A DNA stretch of 5,435 nt, taken from assembly GCA_023427925.1 (NCBI GenBank), contig JAEYZS010000036.1, positions 1 to 5,435 on the forward strand. Direction: 5' to 3'. The notes below the pieces were generated by a model. It did no database searches. It worked only from the letters and a program-made list of their open reading frames with translations, and was not told the DNA's origin. Below, in pieces: positions 1 to 5,435 of this stretch. The number at the start of each line of letters is the position of its first letter. Within the stretch, counting starts at the first letter, position 1. The stretch comes from Pseudomonadota bacterium. GTDB taxonomy: Bacteria; Bdellovibrionota; Bdellovibrionia; Bdellovibrionales; JAEYZS01. The position numbers and the translations under genes were made by a program.

Positions 1-2504
1 GACTTATTGTCGAGCATGAGAAGAGTAAGAAAATTTATCCAAACGCCAAGTATTTTGATCATGCGGACTTTGAGATCGCAAAAATAGAATTCTTTAAATC
101 ACTTGCTCAAGATATTTTATATTTTGCGGAATCTTTTATTTCTGATTCAAGTGATGACAAGTGGATTGATTACGGGAACTACCTTAAAGGCGTAGCCGAT
201 AGCTTCAAGAAAGTCAGTACCGTGGATGAAGCGATGCGGGCATGTCAACTGTTTAGTGAATACAAAAAACCTCAATTTTCTAAAAAGAACCCCCCTTTTT
301 CGGAAGATTTAAACAAAAAATTCGAAAAGTTCAGGTCAAAACTTAAAGTCTACGAAGGATCTGGTTTTGAGGATTTTGATTCTAAGACCTGGGATGAAAT
401 GATCCGTGTATTCAAACTGTTTAATGGATTGTCCGAGAAATTTTCCGAAAGATTCGACTTATGGAAGAAGAGCATGGGACAAATTTCTATGGCAGATCTT
501 GAGCTATATTCTTTTGAGGTTATGAGGACGTATCCTGATGATATACATTTCTTTTCAGAAAGCTTTGATTATTGGTTGATTGACGAGTTTCAAGACACTT
601 CTCCGTTACAAGTAGCGCTACTGACCCATTTTATAAATGACAGGAAGTACTTTGTTGTCGGTGATCCTCAACAAAGTATTTATTTCTTTAGGGGAGCTCG
701 GGTCCAAGTATTTGACGAAATGGAGAACAAGATCAAATCCCTTGGTGGTGATCTCTATTCCTTAAATACAAATTATCGCTCCAACCAAAATACGATGAGC
801 TTTATAAACTATTTCTTTAAGTTCTACTCAGATAAGTTTAAGGCAATGGAGCTTGGCGGAATGAAGTCCAATACTCAAAACGTTGCCACAATCGCACTTT
901 CACAGGATAAAGATAGTCAGAATCTCGCGATCCTTAATTACATTCAAGATGTTCATTCAAAGGGAGCGGCGCTGGGTGAGATCTGTGTACTTGCACGAAA
1001 GAATGACCATCTTAAAGCTGTGGCAGAAATTTTACATAAAAAGAAAATCCCATACTTATTGCATTCAGCAAGCGGCTTTAAAGAGCGTCGTGAAATTTTA
1101 GATGCCTTGGCAATTCTAAAGTTTCTTGTCAACCCTCATGATAATTTTAATCTTATACAGGTATTGAGAAGTCCGTGGTTTAAAGTTCTAGATCAACATA
1201 TTTTTGATGTTGTGAAGGCTAAGCCTGAAAGTTTCTGGTCTGAATTCGTTAAATTAGCGGGCAATTCGAATTATGAGTCTATTGGGCGCATGAAACAATA
1301 CATTGGAGACACATACTCTCATGGGATCACTCAAGTGTTTCAACAGGTTCTGATGGATACGGGTTTCTTTGATTTGAGTCACCTATATGATTCTTCGGGA
1401 AGAAGAGAGTCGAACCTGTGGAAACTTTTGGTTCAGTTAAAGACTGAAGATCATACGCCTGGCTTTAACTACATCGACTTCATCGAAAACCGAAAAAGTT
1501 CTCTCGATATCGAGGGTGGTTCTGAGGACTCCGATGCAGTAAGTTCGATTGAGCCCAACCGTGTGCAGCTGATGACGATACATATGTCCAAGGGATTAGA
1601 ATTTCAACATGTGATTTTGCCCTATATTGATTCCGAACCGAAACTTACTAATCATAGTCCCTATGTGTTTGACGAAGAAAAAGAAAAGTATGGTCTGTAT
1701 CTCAAGTTAGGTGAGGAAGAAGGTAAGCAGTCCCTACCTGCAAAAGCCAAGTTGAGAGAAATCCGTGAAGAGGAACTTGCAGAGTCGGATCGCTTACTCT
1801 ATGTTGCGATGACTCGAGCCAAAGAAAGCCTATTCCTATCAACGGGCGGGGCTACAAGAGATACCACGTCTTGGTATAAAAAGATCAAATTAAACTTAGT
1901 TGAGGGAGAGCATAAAAGACCTGAATTTACTTACACAGTAAGCTTTGGCCCATGGAATGACGTGGAATTTGAATCCAAACAAACCGTTCAAACGCAGATC
2001 TATAATCCACTGTACGATTTAAATCTACTGAGTAAAAAAGAGTCCACAAAAGTCACCGCTCAGATTGAAAAGCCAAAACATCAAAAGTCAATATTAGCTC
2101 TTTTAGAAAAAGCGAATTATGGGAGGCTTGCTCACCAAGTTTTTGAAGCTTTAAAGTACAATAAGCAGATTCCACTGGATGAAGGAATGCAAAGAGCGGT
2201 TAAATATATTCAGAGTCTTGAGGATATTCCTATGAATGAAATACTGAATAATGGTTTTGCCGAATGGGGTTTCGTGACAGAGTCTGATGGGAAAAGTTTA
2301 TCTGGACAAATTGACTTATGGGGTAAGGTTGCCGGCGAGCTTTGGGTGATCGATTACAAAACTGGCACCTCGTTCAATAGCGATTTGGCCTTTGAGCAGC
2401 TTACGAAGTATGCGGACGCTCTTCAAACTCAAGAGAGGGCTACAAAAGTGAATCTTGTTGCCCTCTATCCTTTTGAAGAAAAATATATCCTTAAAACCTT
2501 ATAA
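1..2504 (+). CDS. UvrD-family helicase with C-terminal RecB-type nuclease (AddA/RecB-like), 5' end outside window
   Basis: This is the 3' part of an ATP-dependent DNA helicase-nuclease of the AddA/RecB class, which unwinds and resects double-strand breaks for recombination and degrades foreign linear DNA. The frame is open from base 3, giving 833 visible codons; a GTG at 222 is internal, not the start. SF1 motifs appear in order: II, DEFQD (582-596); III, GDPQQSIYFFRGA (660-698); IV, NYRS (771-782); V, TIHMSKGLEF (1575-1604); VI, LLYVAMTRA (1794-1820). Walker A must lie upstream of the window. The nuclease domain looks intact: GRLAHQVFE with its His at 2133, GQID with Asp at 2313, IDYK with Asp 2352 and Lys 2358, then QLTKY (2397-2411). 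Motif III resembles RecB more than Bacillus AddA, so AddA versus RecB is left open. A partner (AddB or RecC) is not downstream, because terC converges there. The helicase-nuclease assignment is firm; the exact subfamily is not. Confidence 0.93.
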   Translation, partial: LIVEHEKSKKIYPNAKYFDHADFEIAKIEFFKSLAQDILYFAESFISDSSDDKWIDYGNYLKGVADSFKKVSTVDEAMRACQLFSEYKKPQFSKKNPPFSEDLNKKFEKFRSKLKVYEGSGFEDFDSKTWDEMIRVFKLFNGLSEKFSERFDLWKKSMGQISMADLELYSFEVMRTYPDDIHFFSESFDYWLIDEFQDTSPLQVALLTHFINDRKYFVVGDPQQSIYFFRGARVQVFDEMENKIKSLGGDLYSLNTNYRSNQNTMSFINYFFKFYSDKFKAMELGGMKSNTQNVATIALSQDKDSQNLAILNYIQDVHSKGAALGEICVLARKNDHLKAVAEILHKKKIPYLLHSASGFKERREILDALAILKFLVNPHDNFNLIQVLRSPWFKVLDQHIFDVVKAKPESFWSEFVKLAGNSNYESIGRMKQYIGDTYSHGITQVFQQVLMDTGFFDLSHLYDSSGRRESNLWKLLVQLKTEDHTPGFNYIDFIENRKSSLDIEGGSEDSDAVSSIEPNRVQLMTIHMSKGLEFQHVILPYIDSEPKLTNHSPYVFDEEKEKYGLYLKLGEEEGKQSLPAKAKLREIREEELAESDRLLYVAMTRAKESLFLSTGGATRDTTSWYKKIKLNLVEGEHKRPEFTYTVSFGPWNDVEFESKQTVQTQIYNPLYDLNLLSKKESTKVTAQIEKPKHQKSILALLEKANYGRLAHQVFEALKYNKQIPLDEGMQRAVKYIQSLEDIPMNEILNNGFAEWGFVTESDGKSLSGQIDLWGKVAGELWVIDYKTGTSFNSDLAFEQLTKYADALQTQERATKVNLVALYPFEEKYILKTL

Positions 2505-3251
2505 CGACTTATTAGAAAACGGCTCGTGAAGTTTTACATTGGTTTCGGAATTTTTACGGAGCTTTAAGTTTAAAAACTCAACTACAACTGCAAATGCCAT
2601 AGAAAAGTATATATAACCCTTTGGTATTTTATGTCCGAAGCCATCAGCAACCAAGGTTACACCAATTAAAATTAAAAAGCTCAGAGCTAACATTTTAACA
2701 GTTGGGTGTCGATCCACAAAATCAGAAATAGTTTTTGCCGAGATAATCATCACAGCTGTAGATGCTAAAATTGCCGCGATCATAATGGCTTTCTCTTCAA
2801 CCATACCGATTGCTGTAATGACTGAATCAAGCGAGAAGACTAAATCTAGCAACAAGATCTGAAAGATGACTTTAGCAAACGATGTTGTAATGCGAGCATC
2901 TTGCTCTCCATCAACACCTTCAAGCTTGTGATGGATTTCAAAGGTGCTCTTGCCAATTAAGAATAATCCTCCAATAAGGAGAATCAAATCTCTTCCAGAT
3001 ACTTCGTGTCCAATGACACTGAATAAAGGAGCGGTAAGGCTCATTATCCATGCCAGGGACATCAGCAAAATTACTCTCATTACTACAGCTAGGGTTAGGC
3101 CGATAACGCGAGCTTTGTTGCGTTGGTCAGCGGGGAGCTTCCCGCAGAGAATAGAAATGAAAACAATATTGTCGATACCTAGTACCAATTCGAGTGCAAA
3201 AAGAGTGGCGAAGCTGATCCAAGCTTCAGGTGAAGAGAGTAATTCTAACAT
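2499..3251 (-). CDS. TerC-family integral membrane protein (YgdQ-like), putative metal exporter
   Basis: This 250-residue polytopic inner-membrane protein belongs to the TerC family, whose studied members (E. coli Alx, Bacillus YceF/YkoY) are linked to manganese export. About seven membrane segments are readable, near residues 12-35, 48-72, 85-101, 124-150, 153-171, 186-203 and 212-230, followed by a hydrophilic tail of about 20 residues. The two family signatures with membrane-embedded acidic residues are present: ELVLGIDN (Glu21, Asp27) and DLVFSLDS (Asp136, Asp142), consistent with an internally duplicated fold. From memory the whole sequence, including RDLILLIGGLFLI and the RHPTVKMLALSFLILIG stretch, closely resembles E. 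coli YgdQ. It lacks the CBS and CorC domains of longer relatives such as YoaE. The ATG is preceded by AAGGA (3257-3261) five bases away. The gene lies 42 bases after a secreted-protein gene on the same strand and ends six bases inside the helicase gene. Family is firm; substrate is inferred. Confidence 0.93.
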   Translation of the reverse strand: MLELLSSPEAWISFATLFALELVLGIDNIVFISILCGKLPADQRNKARVIGLTLAVVMRVILLMSLAWIMSLTAPLFSVIGHEVSGRDLILLIGGLFLIGKSTFEIHHKLEGVDGEQDARITTSFAKVIFQILLLDLVFSLDSVITAIGMVEEKAIMIAAILASTAVMIISAKTISDFVDRHPTVKMLALSFLILIGVTLVADGFGHKIPKGYIYFSMAFAVVVEFLNLKLRKNSETNVKLHEPFSNKSL

Positions 3252-3256
3252 ATTTT

Positions 3257-3261
3257 TCCTT
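3257..3261 (-). promoter_or_regulatory. Ribosome binding site of the terC-family gene
   Basis: AAGGA on the minus strand lies five bases before the ATG at 3251. It supports that start and shows that translation starts independently after the 42-base gap from the upstream gene. Confidence 0.65.
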
Positions 3262-3293
3262 TGCCAATGTTTTGTCGGCTTACTATTAAATTC

Positions 3294-3839
3294 TTAATTT
3301 CCGAAACGGTATTCAAAACCGAATCCGAAAAAAAGGATAGTACCAGGGTGAAAATTAAAACGCATTTCCATTCTAAGGAATAGTGTGTCAGCGATATGGG
3401 CTAGGAGGCCGCCGCCCGCGTGGAATGAACCATAATAGGTATAATCAGGTTTTCCTGCGCCTTTAATTCTTAACAAATCAGCACCAAGAAGCCCAAATAA
3501 GAAGAGGTCTTGAAAAGGAAAGTCTCCTCTTAAGCTCAAATTTAAATCACCTAAGGAAATGCCTTTAGAATCGGATTGAGTATAACCACCTTCAAGGAGT
3601 GTGGACTCCGCTAATGGATACCCATACCTAAATCCCTTGGCATTTAATATTTCGTCTGTCGCACCGATGGAATTTGGTAAAAGGGGCCCGACGTGAATAC
3701 TAACGGCATGGCCTGTGGGTGTTGGATTCTCTTGAGCGATTGCTGTGTCAGAGAACAGTGAAAGAATGATGGAAAGACCAGTGATGAATATAACAAGATG
3801 TATTAACTTCAAAATTTGAAATCTCCTCAGGGTCATCAT
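3294..3839 (-). CDS. Secreted beta-rich protein, probable small outer-membrane barrel, function unknown
   Basis: I do not recognise a specific family. With the start at the ATG at 3839 the product has 181 residues. A TTG eight codons upstream (3863) also opens the frame, but AAGGAAG (3846-3852) sits six bases before the 3839 ATG and would lie inside the gene if TTG were used; an adjacent ATG at 3836 is equally possible. The N terminus is a classical Sec signal peptide: basic RRFQILK, a hydrophobic core of about 18 residues, and an AIA|QEN signal peptidase I site after residue 35. The mature part of about 146 residues is rich in Gly, Leu, Phe and Tyr and shows alternating amphipathic stretches, for example GISLGDLNLSLRGDF, LFLRMEMRFNF and the C-terminal FFGFGFEYRFGN. 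This suits a 6-8 stranded outer-membrane barrel, although the last residue is Asn rather than the usual Phe. A periplasmic beta protein is the alternative. It is probably cotranscribed with terC. Confidence 0.75.
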   Translation of the reverse strand: MMTLRRFQILKLIHLVIFITGLSIILSLFSDTAIAQENPTPTGHAVSIHVGPLLPNSIGATDEILNAKGFRYGYPLAESTLLEGGYTQSDSKGISLGDLNLSLRGDFPFQDLFLFGLLGADLLRIKGAGKPDYTYYGSFHAGGGLLAHIADTLFLRMEMRFNFHPGTILFFGFGFEYRFGN

Positions 3840-3845
3840 ACATGA

Positions 3846-3852
3846 CTTCCTT
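3846..3852 (-). promoter_or_regulatory. Ribosome binding site deciding the start of the secreted-protein gene
   Basis: AAGGAAG on the minus strand lies six bases before the ATG at 3839 and nine before the ATG at 3836. It argues against the longer reading from the TTG at 3863, which would put this site inside the coding region and add eight residues ahead of the signal peptide. Confidence 0.7.
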
Positions 3853-3871
3853 AAGATACACAAATCGCGAC

Positions 3872-3900
3872 TTGACGATTGTAGGTTTGAGATTCAAAAT
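3872..3900 (+). promoter_or_regulatory. Candidate sigma-70 promoter for the hydrolase-pyrE-lipoprotein operon
   Basis: TTGACG (3872-3877, five of six to the -35 consensus) is followed after exactly 17 bases by CAAAAT (3895-3900, four of six to the -10 consensus). The predicted start of transcription, about seven bases beyond the -10, falls near 3907, only about six bases before the ATG at 3913. The -35 box directly abuts the -10 box of the minus-strand candidate, so the two promoters would overlap. Confidence 0.5.
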
Positions 3901-3903
3901 CAA
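3878..3903 (-). promoter_or_regulatory. Candidate promoter for the secreted-protein/terC unit
   Basis: On the minus strand TACAAT (3883-3878) matches five of six bases of the sigma-70 -10 consensus. The best -35 match, TTGATT (3903-3898), is only 14 bases away, shorter than the preferred 16-18, so the -35 half is weak or the promoter is activator-dependent. Transcription would begin near 3871, giving a leader of about 32 bases that contains the AAGGAAG ribosome binding site. This also excludes the TTG at 3863 as a comfortable start. Confidence 0.4.
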
Positions 3904-3912
3904 GTTTTAAGA

Positions 3913-4779
3913 ATGGCAGTCAATAAATCAAACCCCAACATCAAAAGATCCGAAGGCTACTTTAGAGGTAAAGATGATATTGAGCTATTCTTCCAAGCCT
4001 GGACACCTGCAAAACCTTATGGGACTTTAGTCATAAATCATGGGCTAGGTGAGCACACCGATTCCTATCAAAGACTAGTGGACGGATTAATAGACTCCAA
4101 CATTCAGTGTATAGCCTGGGATATGCGTGGACACGGGCGATCAGAAGGTAAGCGTGGCGTGGTCCATCGTTTTTCAGATTACTCAGCGGACCTTGTAATT
4201 TTCTTAAAACATATCAAGAATGACATTTCTAAACAACCAATCGCGATGCTCGGTCATTCAATGGGCGGTCTTGTCACTATAAATACTCTCCTTCGTTATC
4301 CTGATTTGGACATAAAGTGTGCTGTTTTAAGCGCACCTTTTTTAGGCGTACAAATGAAAGTCCCTGAAGTGAAGCGAGTTGGTGCAAAGTATTTAGCTGA
4401 TTATTTACCGAGTGTAACGATGTGGAACGAAATTCATGATAGAGATCTTTCTCATGATAAGGAGGTTCTGGCCGAATTTCCTAAAGATCCCCTTAGACAT
4501 GATCGCATAAGCCCACGTTTATTTTTAGATATGGTTTCTTATGCGGATAGAATCCGTAGAGAAGGAAAAAATCTCAAAATTCCTATCTTCTTTCAGCTTT
4601 CGGGACAAGATAAAATAGTAAGTACTCGTGCAAGCGTGGACTTCTTTGATACTATTGCGTCTACCGAGAAAGAAATGAAAATTTATGAACATTCGTATCA
4701 TGAGATTTATAATGATATCGAACGACAGCAGGCATACTCGGATATAAAGGCTTTCCTCAAAAAACATCTAAAAGCTTAA
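3913..4779 (+). CDS. Alpha/beta hydrolase, monoacylglycerol lipase/lysophospholipase type
   Basis: This 288-residue protein is a serine hydrolase of the Hydrolase_4 group, which includes monoacylglycerol lipases and PldB-like lysophospholipases; it probably cleaves acyl-glycerol or lysophospholipid esters. HGLGEH (residues 43-48) forms the oxyanion-hole region, DMRGHGRSEG (70-79) is a family signature, and GHSMG (114-118) is the nucleophile elbow with Ser116. The likely acid is Asp233 in SGQDKIV, and the base is His263 in YHEIYND, so the triad is complete. A variable cap spans about residues 145-215. No signal peptide or membrane segment is visible, so it should be cytoplasmic. Length is normal for the family. 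The ATG at 3913 has no convincing Shine-Dalgarno sequence; the frame is open upstream, but no ATG, GTG or TTG is evident there before the divergent gene. It is followed after 12 bases by pyrE. Fold and catalysis are firm; the substrate is inferred and could be another ester. Confidence 0.92.
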   Translation: MAVNKSNPNIKRSEGYFRGKDDIELFFQAWTPAKPYGTLVINHGLGEHTDSYQRLVDGLIDSNIQCIAWDMRGHGRSEGKRGVVHRFSDYSADLVIFLKHIKNDISKQPIAMLGHSMGGLVTINTLLRYPDLDIKCAVLSAPFLGVQMKVPEVKRVGAKYLADYLPSVTMWNEIHDRDLSHDKEVLAEFPKDPLRHDRISPRLFLDMVSYADRIRREGKNLKIPIFFQLSGQDKIVSTRASVDFFDTIASTEKEMKIYEHSYHEIYNDIERQQAYSDIKAFLKKHLKA

Positions 4780-4780
4780 A

Positions 4781-4786
4781 AAGGAG
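4781..4786 (+). promoter_or_regulatory. Ribosome binding site of pyrE
   Basis: A full-strength AAGGAG lies five bases before the pyrE ATG and immediately after the hydrolase stop codon. It fixes the pyrE start and contrasts with the absence of such a site at the hydrolase. Confidence 0.85.
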
Positions 4787-4791
4787 TTTCA

Positions 4792-5367
4792 ATGTTACAG
4801 CTTAATGATCTGAGTCCTGATGTTCTTAAGCAAAAGCTGATTACTCTCATCCGTGAAAAATCATATCAAAAAAAAGAGATCACTCTCTCCTCTGGTCTCA
4901 AGAGTAATTTCTATATCGATATGAAGCAAACATTGCTTCATGCAGAGGGGATCTATTTGGTGTCACGGTTAATGCTAGAAAAACTTAAGCATCTCGATGG
5001 CAAGCTTGCTGGAGTTGGTGGGATGACGATGGGAGCTGACCCAATGACGTCGGTCGTAAGCTTGATGAGCTTGACTTGGAAAAGACCCATTCATGCACTT
5101 TATATCCGCAAAGAACCCAAAGGACACGGGACTAACGAATGGGTTGAAGGGTTAAAAAACTTCTCTAATGGTGAAAGTATTTTTATATTAGAAGATGTTG
5201 TCACCACAGGAGGCTCAAGTCTTCGCGCCGTTGAACGAGCGCAAGCTGTTGGTTTAAATGTGCTAGGCATTTTAACTTGTGTGGACCGCCAAGAAGGTGG
5301 AAGAGAAAAAATTGAATCTCAAGGGCTAGAGTTTATTTCCCTTGTTACAAAACAGGAAGTCGAATGA
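4792..5367 (+). CDS. pyrE: Orotate phosphoribosyltransferase
   Basis: PyrE joins orotate to PRPP to give orotidine 5'-monophosphate, the fifth step of de novo UMP synthesis, in the cytoplasm as a dimer. The 191-residue length is normal. The N-terminal substrate region reads TLSSGLKSNFYIDMK (31-45). GGMTMGADP (76-84) matches the family's GGxTxGADP segment. The flexible catalytic loop carries Arg106, Lys107, Lys110 and His112 in RKEPKGHG. The PRPP-binding motif LEDVVTTGGSS (133-143) has the paired acidic residues Glu134 and Asp135, and CVDRQEGG (163-170) matches the family's late VDRxEGG segment. All expected catalytic and binding residues are therefore present. The start is fixed by AAGGAG five bases upstream. 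It is the middle gene of a tight operon: 12 bases after the hydrolase, and its TGA overlaps the ATG of the next gene. No other pyrimidine gene is in view. Confidence 0.97.
   Translation: MLQLNDLSPDVLKQKLITLIREKSYQKKEITLSSGLKSNFYIDMKQTLLHAEGIYLVSRLMLEKLKHLDGKLAGVGGMTMGADPMTSVVSLMSLTWKRPIHALYIRKEPKGHGTNEWVEGLKNFSNGESIFILEDVVTTGGSSLRAVERAQAVGLNVLGILTCVDRQEGGREKIESQGLEFISLVTKQEVE
5354..5359 (+). promoter_or_regulatory. Ribosome binding site of the downstream lipoprotein gene, inside pyrE
   Basis: AGGAAG lies within the last codons of pyrE, four bases before the ATG at 5364. Together with the ATGA stop-start overlap it supports translational coupling and the reality of the short partial gene that follows. 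Confidence 0.65.
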
Positions 5368-5435
5368 AGAAGTTGTATTTTGTTGTGTGCGGCGTTTTTT
5401 ATATTGCACTCATGTTGGGTTGTGCCTCTATGGAT
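5364..5435 (+). CDS. Probable lipoprotein, N-terminal fragment cut by the window edge
   Basis: Twenty-four codons are visible and the frame is open to the last base. The ATG overlaps the pyrE stop as ATGA and has AGGAAG upstream, so this is a genuine gene start. The peptide begins MKKLYFVV, followed by a hydrophobic core and ALMLGC, with Cys20 placed as expected for a lipoprotein signal peptide cleaved by signal peptidase II. The lipobox (Met at -3, Leu at -2, Gly at -1) is not the consensus Leu-Ala-Gly, so lipidation is likely rather than certain; a plain Sec signal peptide is the alternative. Residues after Cys are Ala-Ser-Met-Asp, without an Asp at +2, which by E. coli rules would favour outer-membrane sorting. 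The mature domain lies outside the window, so no function can be given. Confidence 0.7.
   Translation, partial: MKKLYFVVCGVFYIALMLGCASMD

Noticed and set aside
222..224. GTG as the start codon of the helicase gene
   Set aside because: The frame is open for 73 more codons to the window edge, there is no ribosome binding site, and the family needs a Walker A domain upstream. The gene is cut by the edge, not short.
883..1101. 72-codon plus-strand open frame inside the helicase gene
   Set aside because: It overlaps conserved helicase coding sequence in another frame, and its product is a low-complexity basic peptide with no recognisable features.
2560..2582. Possible hairpin near AGTTTAAAAACT at the 3' end of terC
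   Set aside because: The stem is at most five A/T-rich pairs with a two-base loop and lies inside coding sequence. It is too weak to call a terminator.
3252..3293. Mn-sensing yybP-ykoY riboswitch upstream of terC
   Set aside because: This riboswitch often precedes TerC-family genes, but the gap is only 42 bases and the leader before the upstream gene is about 32 bases. Neither can hold the roughly 100-base aptamer, and no such fold is visible.
2944..3297. 117-codon plus-strand open frame opposite terC
   Set aside because: It is antisense to firmly identified TerC membrane segments and shows no ribosome binding site or protein features of its own.
4525..4767. 80-codon minus-strand open frame opposite the hydrolase
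   Set aside because: It is antisense to the conserved C-terminal catalytic region of the hydrolase (Asp233, His263), so it is a shadow frame.
1..5435. Search for CRISPR repeats, tRNA or rRNA, insertion sequences, attachment sites or defence modules
   Set aside because: No repeated units, cloverleaf, transposase motifs or terminal inverted repeats were seen. The helicase-nuclease is of the housekeeping recombination type, so I do not claim a new defence system.

Overview
The window is an ordinary-looking piece of a moderately AT-rich chromosome (roughly 40% GC by eye) from a Gram-negative bacterium. The Gram-negative reading rests on a signal-peptide protein that resembles a small outer-membrane barrel, a likely lipoprotein, a TerC protein of the YgdQ type and a RecB/AddA-type helicase-nuclease. 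The overall flavour would fit Bdellovibrionota or another former 'deltaproteobacterial' lineage, but that assignment is a low-confidence impression and no marker gene settles it.

Layout. From the left edge to 2504 (+) lies the 3' part of a UvrD-family helicase with a C-terminal RecB-type nuclease. Its frame is open to the first base, so the gene begins outside the window and its Walker A motif is not visible. It converges on, and overlaps by six bases, a TerC-family membrane protein gene (2499-3251, -). Upstream of terC on the same strand, 42 bases away, is a gene for a secreted, beta-rich, probably outer-membrane protein (3294-3839, -), and the two probably form one transcription unit. A 73-base divergent spacer (3840-3912) holds candidate promoters for both directions. 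From it, reading right, come an alpha/beta hydrolase of the monoacylglycerol lipase/lysophospholipase type (3913-4779), pyrE for orotate phosphoribosyltransferase (4792-5367), and the first 24 codons of a probable lipoprotein gene (5364 to the edge) whose ATG overlaps the pyrE stop.

How the genes work together. The left block concerns DNA break repair and foreign-DNA degradation. The middle minus-strand pair probably acts in the envelope, with TerC-family metal (Mn) export as the only family-level clue. The right block is a tight three-gene operon joining lipid ester hydrolysis, pyrimidine synthesis and an envelope lipoprotein, with no obvious biochemical link among them. I found no RNA genes, CRISPR, mobile elements, long repeats or convincing new system. 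No stretch longer than 75 bases lacks a gene. The most interesting signals are the overlapping divergent promoters with a nearly leaderless hydrolase mRNA, and the unknown beta-rich protein paired with terC.
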